DNA of 64,000 nt from Edwardsiella piscicida (GTDB lineage: Bacteria; Pseudomonadota; Gammaproteobacteria; Enterobacterales; Enterobacteriaceae). This document shows, in pieces, positions 29,286 through 39,714 of this stretch. Positions within the stretch are counted from its first letter, which is position 1. Each line of letters opens with the position of its first letter. The position numbers and the translations under genes were made by a program. Under the pieces are notes generated by a model that made no database searches, was not told the origin of the DNA, and saw nothing but the letters and a program-made list of their open reading frames with translations. The stretch spans positions 549,050 to 613,049 of the forward strand of contig NZ_MPNU01000001.1 in the NCBI RefSeq assembly GCF_001896205.1, read 5' to 3'.

Positions 29286-30104
29286 ATGGATCTGCATACG
29301 CTGCTTAATGCGTTTATTCTGGGCGTTGTCGAGGGATTGACGGAGTTTTTACCGGTTTCTTCCACCGGCCATATGATTATTGTTGGCCACTGGCTGGGCT
29401 TTGAAGGGGATAAGGCGAAAACGTTTGAGGTGATTATCCAGCTGGGTTCGATCCTGGCGGTGGTGGTGATGTTCTGGCGCCGTCTGTTTGGACTTATCGG
29501 CATCCACTTTGGTCGCCCGGTGGCGCGCGAAGGGTGCGGTCAGGGGCAGCTGAAGCTGGGCCATATTGTGCTGGCGATGATCCCGGCGGTAGTGCTGGGG
29601 CTGCTGTTCCATGATTTTATCAAGAGCCTGTTTACCCCGCTGACGGTGGCCTACGCCCTGGTGGTGGGCGGTCTGCTGCTGCTGGCCGCTGAGTGGCTCA
29701 AGCCGGCGCAGGCACGGGCGGTCGGGCTGGATGATATCACCTACCGTCAGGCTTTTATGATCGGTTGCTTTCAGTGCCTGGCGCTGTGGCCGGGCTTTTC
29801 CCGCTCAGGGGCGACGATCTCCGGCGGTATGCTGATGGGCGTGAGCCGCTACGCCGCGTCAGAGTTCTCCTTTCTTTTGGCTGTGCCGATGATGATGGGC
29901 GCCAGCGCGCTGGAGCTGTACAAAAGCCTGCCCTATCTGTCGCTGGGCGATCTGCCGATGTTCAGCGTGGGTTTTGTTACCGCGTTTGTCGTGGCGCTGA
30001 TCGCGATCAAGACCTTCCTGAACGTGATCAAGCGGATCTCCTTTGTGCCTTTCGCCATTTATCGCTTTATTGTGGCGGCGGCGGTCTACCTGGTCTTCTG
30101 CTGA
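29286..30104 (+). CDS. uppP: Undecaprenyl-diphosphate phosphatase UppP (BacA)
   Basis: Membrane phosphatase recycling the peptidoglycan lipid carrier; overexpression gives bacitracin resistance. 272 residues (E. coli 273). Two inverted-repeat motifs face each other in the fold: [16 protein letters not shown] at residues 16-31 and [14 protein letters not shown] near 168. The remaining sequence consists of hydrophobic helices. AGAGAATGAGAGT supplies the ribosome site. It is convergent with cca with about 30 bp between them. Confidence 0.96.
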   Translation: MDLHTLLNAFILGVVEGLTEFLPVSSTGHMIIVGHWLGFEGDKAKTFEVIIQLGSILAVVVMFWRRLFGLIGIHFGRPVAREGCGQGQLKLGHIVLAMIPAVVLGLLFHDFIKSLFTPLTVAYALVVGGLLLLAAEWLKPAQARAVGLDDITYRQAFMIGCFQCLALWPGFSRSGATISGGMLMGVSRYAASEFSFLLAVPMMMGASALELYKSLPYLSLGDLPMFSVGFVTAFVVALIAIKTFLNVIKRISFVPFAIYRFIVAAAVYLVFC

Positions 30105-30134
30105 TCGGGCGGATGCCCGCTGCCGTTTTCTCCG

Positions 30135-31379
30135 CTATTCCGCGTTTAAGGCCGCCTCCTGGGCGGCTTTCCATCGTTTGAGCACCTGTAGACGCCGCGT
30201 CTGCAGCTCTTCGCGAATCGCAGCCCCCTGAAAACCGTCGGCGATAACCTCGCGTACGGCAACCTGTGCGACCTGGTGGTAGGCGGCGCGCAGATAGTCA
30301 GCCTGTGGGTAGGGTTGCTCCTCCAGACCGGTGCGCCCGCGGGCGTCGGCCTCGCTACACAGGATCATGTGCTGCAGGCGCTGGGGACGGCGCCAGACGT
30401 CAATGGTGTCGAGCAGCTTGAGCAGCGTCGCGGGGCGAAGGCGCTCCACCGTGTGGATCAGATCGTGATATTCGGCGACCAGCAGCGCCAGATCGCGCAC
30501 CGGGTTTGGCGTGCGTAGGCGCTGGCACATCTCCCGCACCAGGCGTACGCCTGCCGGCCCATGGCCGTGATGGTGGGGCCAAAAATTGGGGTTAGTCAGC
30601 CCCTTGCCCACATCGTGGGTCAGCGCGGCAAAGCGCACGGCGACGTCGTCGCTCAGATGGCTGGCCATGGCCAGGGTAAGCAGGGTATGGATGCCGGTGT
30701 CGATCTCCGGGTGCCACTGGGCGGGGGCCGGCACCCCGAACAGCCGATCGATCTCGGGGAACAGCACCGCCAATGCGCCGCAGTCGCGCAGCACCTGGAA
30801 ATAAACCTGCGGCGCGGGGCCGGACAGCGCTTTCTCCGTCTCTAGCCAGACCCGCTCCGGCGTCAGGTGGGCCAGCTCGCCGCGCTGGCTCATTCGCTGC
30901 ATCAGCGCCAGCGTCGGCGCGGCGACCTGAAAACCCAGCGGAGCGAAGCGGGCGGCAAAGCGGGCGACGCGCAGCACGCGCAGCGGGTCTTCGACAAAGG
31001 CCTCCGAGACGTGGCGCAGCTGACGCTGCCGCAGATCCTGCAGGCCGCCGTAGGGATCGATCAGCTGACCTTCATCGTCTTCCGCCATCGCATTGATGGT
31101 CAGATCGCGCCGCAGCAGATCCTGCTCTAGGGTAACGTCTGGGGCGAAATAGGTGCTAAAGCCGGTGTAGCCCTGGCCCGCCTTGCGTTCGGTACGCGCC
31201 AGGGCGTACTCCTCTTTGCTACGCGGATGCAGAAATACCGGGAAATCCTTGCCGACTTGCTGGTAGCCCTGTGCCAACAGCGCCTGCGGCGTCGCGCCGA
31301 CGACGACCCAGTCACGATCCTGGGTAGGAAGCTGTAGATACTTGTCGCGTACGGCGCCACCGACCAGATATGTCTTCAC
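30135..31379 (-). CDS. cca: Multifunctional CCA tRNA nucleotidyltransferase
   Basis: Adds or repairs the tRNA 3' CCA. 414 residues (E. coli 412). The class II nucleotidyltransferase head has GGAVRD at 7-12, the metal motif in RDWVVVGA and the neck motif [16 protein letters not shown] near 136. The C-terminal half is an HD phosphohydrolase domain with [11 protein letters not shown] and [12 protein letters not shown], as in enterobacterial enzymes that also have phosphatase activity. ygiM lies upstream on the same strand but has its own terminator. Confidence 0.96.
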   Translation of the reverse strand: MKTYLVGGAVRDKYLQLPTQDRDWVVVGATPQALLAQGYQQVGKDFPVFLHPRSKEEYALARTERKAGQGYTGFSTYFAPDVTLEQDLLRRDLTINAMAEDDEGQLIDPYGGLQDLRQRQLRHVSEAFVEDPLRVLRVARFAARFAPLGFQVAAPTLALMQRMSQRGELAHLTPERVWLETEKALSGPAPQVYFQVLRDCGALAVLFPEIDRLFGVPAPAQWHPEIDTGIHTLLTLAMASHLSDDVAVRFAALTHDVGKGLTNPNFWPHHHGHGPAGVRLVREMCQRLRTPNPVRDLALLVAEYHDLIHTVERLRPATLLKLLDTIDVWRRPQRLQHMILCSEADARGRTGLEEQPYPQADYLRAAYHQVAQVAVREVIADGFQGAAIREELQTRRLQVLKRWKAAQEAALNAE

Positions 31380-31462
31380 GTGCCAACCTCGGTAGAGAGC
31401 CGATTAAATGTTAATCTCATGTTACTGCAAGCGTTCATGGACGGCAATCGGCCGCCCCAGAG

Positions 31463-31492
31463 AAAAGAAAAAACGCCGCGGGCGGCGGCGTT
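31463..31492 (-). terminator. ygiM terminator
   Basis: On the minus strand AACGCCGC and GCGGCGTT-type arms are followed by TTTTTTCTTTT. The hairpin sits 9 bp past the ygiM stop and before cca. Confidence 0.85.
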
Positions 31493-31500
31493 GTGGGGGA

Positions 31501-32118
31501 TCAGTTCATCCAGCGCGCTTTTTGGCGCCGGGGCAGCAGGCGCGGGAGCAGCAGGCCCAGCAGCAGGCCAGCGCCGGCGACGCCGCCGCCGTACAGGAAC
31601 CACTGCAGGATAATGGCCCGCTTTTTGTCATCCAGCTGCGAGTTGAGGGCGCCGAGGCTTTTTTGCGCGCTGCTCAGCTGTTGACGCAGCTGCTGATTCT
31701 CCGCCTGCAGGCGGGCGATCGCATCGTCGCTGCCGGCGACTTTGCTCTGCATCTCTGCGGTTTTCTGCTGCCATTCGCCGTCGATATGGCTGAGCTTGGC
31801 CGTCAGGGCTGAGAGCTGCGCCTCCAGCGCCGGTACGCGCGTGCGCAGGCTGGGCTGGTTACTGAGCTGATCGAGGGGAAGCCAGACGCTGCGCCCTTTG
31901 GCGTCGCGGATCTGGGCAAACTGGCTCTGTTGATTAATGCCCAGCAGCGTGACCGGATCGCCTGCGTTGATCGTGCCGACGATGCGGTATTGGTTACCCG
32001 GCCCGCTGTGTACATAGGTACTGAGCGCATCGGAAATAAAGCGCTGTTCTTCGGCGTGGCTCTGAAAGGCCAGACAGAGGCTGAGCAGGGGCAGGAGTAA
32101 CCGGCGGAATAGGTGCAT
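31501..32118 (-). CDS. ygiM: YgiM, SH3-domain membrane-anchored protein
   Basis: 205-residue protein (E. coli YgiM 206). It has a signal sequence (residues 1-19, ending SHAEEQ) and a bacterial SH3 domain at about 22-85 (SGPGNQYRIVGTINAGDPVTLL). A coiled-coil follows at about 95-160, then a C-terminal membrane helix (ILQWFLYGGGVAGAGLLLG) and a basic tail RRQKARWMN. Function is unknown; the layout suggests an envelope-anchored adaptor. I use the ATG that gives the family length, although no clear ribosome site precedes it. Confidence 0.88.
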   Translation of the reverse strand: MHLFRRLLLPLLSLCLAFQSHAEEQRFISDALSTYVHSGPGNQYRIVGTINAGDPVTLLGINQQSQFAQIRDAKGRSVWLPLDQLSNQPSLRTRVPALEAQLSALTAKLSHIDGEWQQKTAEMQSKVAGSDDAIARLQAENQQLRQQLSSAQKSLGALNSQLDDKKRAIILQWFLYGGGVAGAGLLLGLLLPRLLPRRQKARWMN

Positions 32119-32257
32119 GGCGATAATCGGTTCGTTGGTTGAGGGAATTGGGCTGATAGTAAGGGGAAGTATACAGTGAGGCAATGAAAAATCTTAAAAT
32201 GAGAACTGTCCGAGCTATTTATCGCGTAGCTCCGGCGTCTGGCGCGGTAGCGGTTAT

Positions 32258-32293
32258 AAAAAAAACGGCCGCAGAGGGAGACTCTGCGACCGG
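32258..32293 (-). terminator. pit operon terminator
   Basis: On the minus strand CGGTCGCAGAG, a short loop and CTCTGCGGCCG form a near-perfect stem followed by eight T residues, 35 bp past the pit stop. Confidence 0.92.
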
Positions 32294-32327
32294 TTTATTG
32301 CTACTTATTGGCGCCATAGGCAGATAA

Positions 32328-33593
32328 TTAGCCGAAGACCGCCTGCAGCAGATAAAACAGGGCAATGGAGAGCGCGGCTCCCGCGGGCAGGGTCACAATC
32401 CATGACGCGACAATGTTACGTACCACGTTAAGGTTCAGGGCCGCAATGCCGCGGGCAAAGCCGACGCCTAGCACGGCGCCGACCAGCGTCTGGGTGGTGG
32501 AGATCGGCAGGCCGGTGCCGGAGGCGATCACCACCGTTGAGGCGGTGGCGAACTGAGCGGCAAAGCCACGGCTCGGGGTCAGATCGGTAATACCGGTTCC
32601 CACGGTTTCCATGACGCGACGGCCCATCAGCGCCAGACCCACGACGATACCGATACCGCCCAGCGGCAGGATCCACCAGACGATGGGGGAGGTGCCGGCC
32701 AGTACGCTCGGATCGCGTACGATGGCGACGATGGCAGATAGCGGCCCAATGGCATTGGCGACGTCGTTAGAGCCGTGGGCAAAGGCCATGGCACAGGCGG
32801 TGATGACCATCAGCAGGCTGAATACCCGCTCAACGCCGCGGAAGTGATCCTGCTCGTCTGCGTCATCGGTAAAGGATTTGCGCGACAGATACAGATAGCC
32901 GCCGAGCATGACCAGCAGGGACACCAGCAGTGAAACCAGCCAGGTCTCGCCGTCCGTCAGGTGCAGGCCGACGTGCTTTAACCCTTTCTTGATGGTGACC
33001 AGTGAGATAACCAGCGCGGTCAGGAACATATACACCGGGCCAAAGCGGCGGGCGTTAGCGAACGGGTTCTCGGTGTTAAAGATCAGCCGCTGGGCGCTGA
33101 GGAAGATGCCATAGGCCACCACCCCGGAGATCAGCGGTGTGATGATCCAGCTGCCGACGATACCCTTCACGCCGCCCCATTCGACCGCTTCAGGGCCGAC
33201 CGAGACGCAGGCAAAGCCGATGATGGCACCGATGATAGAGTGGGTGGTGGAGACCGGCCAGCCCATCAGCGAGGCGACGATCAGCCAGATGCCGGCGGCC
33301 AGCAGCGAGGCCATCATCCCGAAGACCAGCGTCTGGGGATGACCGGCGAAGGCACTGGTATCGATGATGCCGCTGCGGATAGTTTGGGTGACTTCACCGC
33401 CGGCCAGGTAGGCGCCGGCGAACTCGAAGATCATGGCGATGACGATCGCCTGACGGATGGTAACGGCGCGGGCGCCTACGGAGGTTCCCATCGCGTTGGC
33501 GACGTCGTTGGCGCCGATGCCGATAGCCATCAGCAGGCCAAAGAAGGCCGCCACTATGATCAGTAATGAGCCGTGATTGGCAATGATTTCCAT
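32328..33593 (-). CDS. Inorganic phosphate transporter, PiT family
   Basis: Low-affinity phosphate/metal-phosphate symporter of 421 residues. The duplicated PiT signature is present as GANDVANAMGTSVG near residue 27 and GSNDVANAIGPLSA near 270. Each is followed by GxPxSTT-type motifs (GWPVSTTHSI and GLPISTTQTL). About ten helices are visible. It is shorter than E. coli PitA/PitB (about 499) and lies 22 bp after a DUF47 gene, a pairing common in other bacteria. In E. coli nothing comparable lies between ygiM and ygiF. Confidence 0.92.
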   Translation of the reverse strand: MEIIANHGSLLIIVAAFFGLLMAIGIGANDVANAMGTSVGARAVTIRQAIVIAMIFEFAGAYLAGGEVTQTIRSGIIDTSAFAGHPQTLVFGMMASLLAAGIWLIVASLMGWPVSTTHSIIGAIIGFACVSVGPEAVEWGGVKGIVGSWIITPLISGVVAYGIFLSAQRLIFNTENPFANARRFGPVYMFLTALVISLVTIKKGLKHVGLHLTDGETWLVSLLVSLLVMLGGYLYLSRKSFTDDADEQDHFRGVERVFSLLMVITACAMAFAHGSNDVANAIGPLSAIVAIVRDPSVLAGTSPIVWWILPLGGIGIVVGLALMGRRVMETVGTGITDLTPSRGFAAQFATASTVVIASGTGLPISTTQTLVGAVLGVGFARGIAALNLNVVRNIVASWIVTLPAGAALSIALFYLLQAVFG

Positions 33594-33615
33594 CTATTGT
33601 GTCCGGGTGTGGTGA

Positions 33616-34296
33616 TTAACTACGGGCCAGCATCAGTTCCAGTCGGGAACCCACGCGCAGCGCTTTATCGGCAAGGCCGCCGACCCACTCAATGATTTGA
33701 TAGAGAAACATAATGTCGACGGGGTTGAGCTGATGCTCAAGGGAGAGCAGGGTCTGGCGTAACAGGATCTGCTGATGGTCGGTATCATCCTCAATATGAT
33801 CCAGCTCCATCACCATCTGCTCGACCAGATCGGCTTCGCGGCCGCGAAAGCCGGTCTCCAGCAGCTCGTCCATTTCGTGAATAACCTTGCTGGAGAGCGC
33901 GGTCGCATCCAGGCAGCGCTGCAGGTAGCTCACAAAGTCAGCCTGCATGACGGCGGGGATTTGCAACCGGCGGCCGATGACCCGACCGGCGATGTCTTTG
34001 GCGCGGTTGGCCAGACGATCCTGTTGGGTAACCAGCTCCAGCATATCGCCGCGATCGACCGGCAGAAAAAGACCACGTGGTAATTTCAGTCGGATTTCGC
34101 GCTTCAGCGTGTCGGCCTGTTTTTCCAGATTGGAGATCTGTTCACGGATCTCCTGTGCCTGATCCCACTGCTGCTGCGCGGTGGCGGCAAAGAAGGGAAC
34201 CAGCAGGCTACAGCATTCGTGCACGCGGCTGGCGTGCTCTTGAAGCGGTTTGAGCGGAGACTTGGCAAACAAGCCTAAAATAGTATTTACTGGCAT
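33616..34296 (-). CDS. DUF47/PhoU-like partner of the Pit transporter
   Basis: Soluble all-helical protein of 226 residues in the DUF47 (TIGR00153, PhoU-related) family. It begins MPVNTILGLFAKSPLKPLQEH. Long amphipathic helices contain acidic metal-binding E/DxxxD patterns such as MELDHIEDDTDH. Homologues paired with Pit genes are thought to regulate phosphate uptake. A GTG directly upstream is an alternative start; AAGGTG spacing favours the ATG. It is first in a two-gene operon with pit. Confidence 0.88.
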   Translation of the reverse strand: MPVNTILGLFAKSPLKPLQEHASRVHECCSLLVPFFAATAQQQWDQAQEIREQISNLEKQADTLKREIRLKLPRGLFLPVDRGDMLELVTQQDRLANRAKDIAGRVIGRRLQIPAVMQADFVSYLQRCLDATALSSKVIHEMDELLETGFRGREADLVEQMVMELDHIEDDTDHQQILLRQTLLSLEHQLNPVDIMFLYQIIEWVGGLADKALRVGSRLELMLARS

Positions 34297-34434
34297 CACT
34301 CATGCACCTTAAATTGATGGTTTTCTGCGCATAGTTCGTCAGAAAGGTGCGCATGGTAACTGATGTGCCCGGCATTGGACACCGTTTTTACATTTTTTAC
34401 CGAGCAATGCTGAACACCTCGGTAAAACCTTAAT

Positions 34435-35751
34435 ATGACAGAAAAAATGACCGTGGAAATTGAACTGAAATTCATCGCCCTCCCGTCCGCTGTACACGCA
34501 TTGCCCGCGAGCCTGGCCCGTTGGCCTCTTCAGCATACGCCCGCCCAGACACTGAGCAATATCTATTATGAGACGGCGAGCCAGACTTTGCGTCGCCATG
34601 ATATGGGGCTGCGGATCCGCGGCTGCGACGGCGCCTATGAGATGACGCTGAAGACCGCCGGCAGCGACGTCGGCGGCCTGCATCAGCGCCCGGAGTATAA
34701 CGTTGCGCTGGATGCCCCGCAGCTGGATCTCCGCCGCTTTCCGGCGCAGGCGTGGCCGGAGGGCTGCGACGTCGATGCGCTGCAGACGGCGCTGCAGCCG
34801 CTGTTCTCGACCGACTTTCAGCGGGAGCGGTGGGAGGTGACCTACCGTGAAAGTCAGATTGAAGTGGCGCTTGACCGGGGCGACATTCGCGCCGCGGGGG
34901 AGAGCGAGGCGCTGCATGAGATCGAGCTGGAGCTGCTGCGGGGCGAGCGGGACGATCTGTTCGCTTTTGCCGAACAGTTGCTGACGCTGGAGGGGATCCG
35001 GATGGGGGCCATGAGTAAGGCCGCCCGCGGCTACCGCCTGGCGGCGGGCAATGCCGCGCTGCGGCGGCGGGCGTTTCCGCTGCTACGGCCCGCGGCCCGC
35101 GCCAGCGTCGAACAGGGGATGTCTGCCGCGCTGACGCAGATCCTGGCGCACTGGCAATACCATGAGGAGGCCTGGCTGCGGGGCGACGCGGCGTCCCGGG
35201 GCGGAATCCAGGAGGCGCTGACGGCGCTGCGGCAGAGTTTGACCCTCTTCGGCGGTATCGTGCCGCGTAAGGCCAGCGCGACGCTGCGCGCCGGTCTGAG
35301 CGCGCTGGAGGAGCAGATACAGCAGCCGACGTGCGTAGCGCAGACGCTGTGCTATGGCCGGGAATCCCTGACCACCCAGTGGGCGCTCACTCGCTGGTTA
35401 GCCGAGTCTGGCTGGCGAGCCTATCTCGATGCGGCGGGAAGCGCCAAGCTGTCCGGCTCGTTCAAGCGCTTTGCCGACATCATGTTGGGACGCTGCGGCG
35501 CTGAACTGAAGGCGCTGTTCGCTCAGGTTCGTCACCCCCAGGAGTATCAGGATAAACTGCCGCGTCTGCAGCACCAGATTCTGGCGATCCGCCTGCTGGG
35601 CGGCGCATATGGCGAGGCGGCGGTAGAGGACTATCTGGCGCCGTGGCAGACGCTGGCGCAGGCCATTGTCCATCCCGCCGCGGTGACAGCGGAGGCCGCC
35701 TGCGCGCAGGCGCTGCATCAGCCGGCCTTTTGGCGCAACGGCGCGCATTAA
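34435..35751 (+). CDS. ygiF: Inorganic triphosphatase YgiF (CYTH-CHAD)
   Basis: Tripolyphosphatase of 438 residues (E. coli 433). The N-terminal CYTH domain starts with the metal-binding EIELKFIA (ExExK) and has RHDMGLRIRG and LKTAGSDVGGLHQRPE. The C-terminal half is a helical CHAD domain with LFGGIVPRKAS and SFKRFADIMLGR, likely polyphosphate binding. The start is ambiguous between ATG 34435 and ATG 34447; neither has a good ribosome site. It lies 79 bp before glnE, as in E. coli. Confidence 0.93.
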   Translation: MTEKMTVEIELKFIALPSAVHALPASLARWPLQHTPAQTLSNIYYETASQTLRRHDMGLRIRGCDGAYEMTLKTAGSDVGGLHQRPEYNVALDAPQLDLRRFPAQAWPEGCDVDALQTALQPLFSTDFQRERWEVTYRESQIEVALDRGDIRAAGESEALHEIELELLRGERDDLFAFAEQLLTLEGIRMGAMSKAARGYRLAAGNAALRRRAFPLLRPAARASVEQGMSAALTQILAHWQYHEEAWLRGDAASRGGIQEALTALRQSLTLFGGIVPRKASATLRAGLSALEEQIQQPTCVAQTLCYGRESLTTQWALTRWLAESGWRAYLDAAGSAKLSGSFKRFADIMLGRCGAELKALFAQVRHPQEYQDKLPRLQHQILAIRLLGGAYGEAAVEDYLAPWQTLAQAIVHPAAVTAEAACAQALHQPAFWRNGAH

Positions 35752-35830
35752 TGCGGTGATATCCCGCCGCGCGCGGGCGACGGTCTAATCCAGGCGGCGT
35801 TGGCGCCGCCGCATTCAGCAGGGAGTGAAT

Positions 35831-38668
35831 ATGTCTGAGACTCGGGCGCTGCCGGCGCTGCTGCACAGTCAGGGAGCGCGTCAGGCCGCGCGGCTGCGGG
35901 ACGCGACGTCGGCGGCGCTGCCGGCGCTGGCGCTGAGCGACTTTGTCGCCGACAGTCTGGCCGCGTATCCCGCATGGTGGCAGCAGCTGCAGCAGCTGCC
36001 GCCGCAGGTGCAGGAGTGGCAGCAGTATGCCGGATGGCTGGCGGAGCGCCTGGCGCAGGTGCAGGATGAGGCGACGTTGATGCAGGCGCTGCGCCTGTTT
36101 CGTCGCTACATGCTGACGCGGATTGCCTGGATGCAGGCCCGCGCCCAGGCCGACTGTCAGCAGACCCTGCTCCAGCTAAGCGCGCTGGCGGAGACGCTGG
36201 TTATCGGCGCGCGCGACTGGCTATATCATCGCGCCTGTCAGGAGTGGGGCGTTCCCTGCAACGCCGCCGGTGAAGCCCAGCCGCTGCTGATCCTGGGTAT
36301 GGGCAAGCTGGGCGGCGGCGAGCTGAATTTCTCCTCGGATATCGATCTCATCTTTGTCTATCCGCAGTCCGGAGCCACCCGCGGCGGCCGCCGCGAGCTG
36401 GATAATGCCCAGTTTTTCACCCGCCTCGGCCAGCGCCTGATTAAGGCCCTGGATCAGCCGACGGAGGATGGCTTTGTCTATCGGGTCGACATGCGTCTGC
36501 GCCCCTTCGGCGACAGCGGTCCTCTGGTGCTGAGTTTTTCCGCGCTGGAGGACTATTACCAAGAGCAGGGGCGCGACTGGGAGCGTTACGCCATGGTGAA
36601 GGCGCGTCTGCTGGGCGAAGGACAGGATCGCTATGGGCAAGAGCTGTACCGTCTGCTGCGCCCGTTTGTGTTTCGCCGCTATATCGATTTCAGTGTGATC
36701 CAGTCGCTGCGCAATATGAAGGGCATGATAGCCCGAGAGGTGCGCCGCCGCGGGCTGAAGGAGAATATCAAGCTTGGCGCGGGCGGGATCCGCGAGATCG
36801 AGTTTATCACGCAGGTGTTCCAACTGATCCGCGGCGGGCGCGAGCGCAGCCTACAGCAGCGTGCGCTGCTGCCCGCGCTGGCGGCGATCGGCGAGCTGGG
36901 GCTGCTGACGGCGGCGCAGGTGGCGGCGCTGCGCGACGCCTATCTCTTTTTACGCCGTCTGGAGAATCTGCTGCAGGCGATCGACGATCAGCAGACGCAG
37001 ACCCTGCCGTCGGACGATCTCAACCGAGCCCGTCTGGCCTATGGTATGGGCCTGGCGGACTGGGCCGCGCTGAGTCGGGCGCTTCAGGAGCATATGGCGG
37101 CGGTGCGCGCGATCTTCAATGCGCTGATCGGCGATGACGATCAGGATGAAGAGGAGCGCGGCGACGACGCGGCGCTGCGCTTTGCGCCCCTGTGGCAAGA
37201 GCGTTTGGACGAGAGCGAGCTGGCCGCGTTGATGCCGCAGCTCGACCCGGCGCAGCGCCTCCGGCTGCAGCAGACGCTGGAGGCGTTTCACCGCGACGTG
37301 GACAAACGCACCATCGGCCCGCGTGGGCGAGAGGTGCTGGCGACGCTGATGCCGACGCTGCTGGCGCAGGTGTGCGTGCGCGATGACGCGCTGGTGCTGC
37401 AGCAGCGCCTGATGCCGCTGCTGCTCAACATCGTGACCCGCACGACCTATCTGGAGCTGCTGATGGAGTTCCCGGCGGCGCTGCATCAGCTGATCCGTCT
37501 GTGCGCGGCCTCACCGATGCTGGCCGAACAGCTGGCTCGCTATCCGCTGCTGCTCGATGAGCTGCTCGATCCTGTCACGCTGTATCGCCCGGTGGATCAG
37601 GGCGCCTACCGCGACGAGCTGCGTCAGTATCTGCTGCGCATTCCGGATGATGAGGAGCAGCGCCTGGAGGCGCTGCGTCAGTTTAAGCACGCGCAGCAGC
37701 TGCGCATCGCCGCCAGCGATATCGCCGGCGCGCTGCCGGTGATGAAGGTGAGCGATCACCTGACCTACCTGGCCGAGGCGGTGATCGAGGCGGTGGTGCA
37801 GCAGGCCTGGGAGCAAATGGTGGCGCGCTACGGCCAGCCGACGCATCTGGTTGACCACGGGCAGCGTGGGTTTGCGGTGCTCGGCTACGGTAAGCTGGGG
37901 GGTTGGGAGCTGGGCTATGGCTCGGATCTGGATCTGGTGTTTCTGTTGGACTGCCCGGCGGAGGTGATGACCGACGGGCCTCGCTGTATCGATGGGCGCC
38001 AGTTTTACCTGCGTCTGGCGCAGCGCATTATGCACCTGTTTAGCGCCCGTACCGCCTCCGGCATCCTGTACGAGGTGGACGCGCGCCTGCGGCCCTCCGG
38101 CGCCGCCGGTATGCTGGTCAGCACCCTGACCGCCTTCGGCGACTATCAGCGCAGCGAGGCTTGGACCTGGGAGCATCAGGCGCTGGTGCGGGCGCGTCCG
38201 GTTTACGGCGACGTGCAGATGCACCGCCAGTTTGACGCCATTCGCCGCGAGATCCTGTGTCGCGAGCGCGATGCGGCGACGCTGCGGTGCGAGGTGGCTG
38301 AGATGCGTGAGAAGATGCGAACCCATCAGGGCAGCCGTGACGCGGCACAGTTTGACATCAAGGCCGATCGCGGCGGCATCGTGGATATCGAATTCATCGC
38401 GCAGTATCTGGTACTGCGCTACGGCGCCGAACAGCCGGACCTGACCCGCTGGTCAGACAATGTGCGCATCTTTGAACTGATGGCGCAGTACGCGGTGATG
38501 CCACAGGCGGAGGCCGATGCGCTGACCCATGCCTATGTGACGCTGCGTAATACGCTGCACCATTTGGCGCTGCAGGCGCAGCCGGGGGTGGTGGAGAGCA
38601 CCCGCTTTGCCGATGCGCGGGCGCGGGTCTGCGAGAGCTGGCAGCGCTGGCTGGGGACGGCGCGCTGA
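35831..38668 (+). CDS. glnE: Glutamine synthetase adenylyltransferase/deadenylase GlnE
   Basis: Bifunctional enzyme that adds AMP to glutamine synthetase and removes it under control of GlnB. 945 residues (E. coli 946). There are two nucleotidyltransferase domains: the N-terminal deadenylase with [18 protein letters not shown] near residue 155, and the C-terminal adenylylase with [18 protein letters not shown] near 684. A regulatory helical region lies between them. GGGAG overlaps the region 6 bases before the ATG; a GTG two codons earlier is possible. It follows ygiF. Confidence 0.97.
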   Translation: MSETRALPALLHSQGARQAARLRDATSAALPALALSDFVADSLAAYPAWWQQLQQLPPQVQEWQQYAGWLAERLAQVQDEATLMQALRLFRRYMLTRIAWMQARAQADCQQTLLQLSALAETLVIGARDWLYHRACQEWGVPCNAAGEAQPLLILGMGKLGGGELNFSSDIDLIFVYPQSGATRGGRRELDNAQFFTRLGQRLIKALDQPTEDGFVYRVDMRLRPFGDSGPLVLSFSALEDYYQEQGRDWERYAMVKARLLGEGQDRYGQELYRLLRPFVFRRYIDFSVIQSLRNMKGMIAREVRRRGLKENIKLGAGGIREIEFITQVFQLIRGGRERSLQQRALLPALAAIGELGLLTAAQVAALRDAYLFLRRLENLLQAIDDQQTQTLPSDDLNRARLAYGMGLADWAALSRALQEHMAAVRAIFNALIGDDDQDEEERGDDAALRFAPLWQERLDESELAALMPQLDPAQRLRLQQTLEAFHRDVDKRTIGPRGREVLATLMPTLLAQVCVRDDALVLQQRLMPLLLNIVTRTTYLELLMEFPAALHQLIRLCAASPMLAEQLARYPLLLDELLDPVTLYRPVDQGAYRDELRQYLLRIPDDEEQRLEALRQFKHAQQLRIAASDIAGALPVMKVSDHLTYLAEAVIEAVVQQAWEQMVARYGQPTHLVDHGQRGFAVLGYGKLGGWELGYGSDLDLVFLLDCPAEVMTDGPRCIDGRQFYLRLAQRIMHLFSARTASGILYEVDARLRPSGAAGMLVSTLTAFGDYQRSEAWTWEHQALVRARPVYGDVQMHRQFDAIRREILCRERDAATLRCEVAEMREKMRTHQGSRDAAQFDIKADRGGIVDIEFIAQYLVLRYGAEQPDLTRWSDNVRIFELMAQYAVMPQAEADALTHAYVTLRNTLHHLALQAQPGVVESTRFADARARVCESWQRWLGTAR

Positions 38669-38678
38669 GCGCCTGGCC

Positions 38679-39608
38679 TCAGTAGCGGGAGGCGACGCCC
38701 GGCGGACAGGTTTTGAAGCGGCGATGTAGCCACATGTACTGGGTCGGTGCCAGCATGATTTCACGCTCCACCACCCGATTCATATAGGCCGCCGTCGTCG
38801 TTTGGTCGTCCAGCGGAACGTCCTGCAGCATCGGCTGAATACGCAGGGTATAGCCGCTGCCGTCCGCGTTGCGCAGCGGTATAAAGGGGAGGAGCGTCGG
38901 TTGGCCCATGCGGGCCAGGATATAGGTCCCGGTGGTGGTCGCCGCCTGCGCTACGGCAAACAGTGGGACGAATACGCTGCTGCGCGGGCCGTAGTCATGA
39001 TCCGGCGCGTACCAGACGATTTCGCCCTCTTTCAACGCTCGGATCATTCCCTTCACATCGCGGCGATCGAGCATATATTTGTTGGATCGCAGCCGGCCCC
39101 AGGTCTGTAGCCAGTCGAGAACCGGGTTATCGTTAGGGCGGTAGACGCCGACGCCTGGGTTGTGCATTCCGAAGATGCGCGCGCCCAGCTCCAGCGTAAG
39201 AAAATGCATTCCAATCAATAAAATGCCTTTTCCTGTCTGCTTGGCCTGGCGCAGGTTTTCTTCGCCTTCGACCCGGCACCAGCGGCGGATGCGCCAGTCG
39301 GGCCAGAACCAGGCCATGCCGGTCTCGACCAGCGCCATGCCGACAGACTCAAAGTTCTGCCTGACCCACGCTTCGCGCTGCGCCGCCGGCATCTGTGGGA
39401 AGCAGAGCGCCAGATTGCGTCGGGTCACCTCTACACGCTTTTTCATGAAGCGCATCGCCGTTTTCCCCAGCATCTTGCCCAGGCGATAGAGCCAGGGATA
39501 GGGCAGCAGCATCACCAGGTAAAAGATCCCGATGCCCAGCCAGGTCAACCAATAGCGGGGGTGCAGCATGCTGCGCTGAAACTGCGGGTAAACGTGATTG
39601 TCAGACAT
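38679..39608 (-). CDS. lpxL: Lipid A Kdo2-lipid IVA lauroyltransferase LpxL
   Basis: Inner-membrane acyltransferase adding the secondary laurate to lipid A. 309 residues (E. coli 306). An N-terminal membrane anchor ([19 protein letters not shown]) precedes the catalytic HX4E motif, HFLTLE, near residue 138. [15 protein letters not shown] and [14 protein letters not shown] are nearly identical to E. coli LpxL and distinct from LpxP. It is convergent with glnE and divergent from hldE. In E. coli lpxL is elsewhere, so the pairing of two LPS genes here is a local feature. Confidence 0.92.
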   Translation of the reverse strand: MSDNHVYPQFQRSMLHPRYWLTWLGIGIFYLVMLLPYPWLYRLGKMLGKTAMRFMKKRVEVTRRNLALCFPQMPAAQREAWVRQNFESVGMALVETGMAWFWPDWRIRRWCRVEGEENLRQAKQTGKGILLIGMHFLTLELGARIFGMHNPGVGVYRPNDNPVLDWLQTWGRLRSNKYMLDRRDVKGMIRALKEGEIVWYAPDHDYGPRSSVFVPLFAVAQAATTTGTYILARMGQPTLLPFIPLRNADGSGYTLRIQPMLQDVPLDDQTTTAAYMNRVVEREIMLAPTQYMWLHRRFKTCPPGVASRY

Positions 39609-39714
39609 GGCTATCGTTAATGTATTCTCGTAAATAGATTTAGATTGCTAGTGTAATTGATATCAGGACGATTGTGATAACATTGCGCCCATCTTGATAT
39701 GTAGGAGTCTGGGG

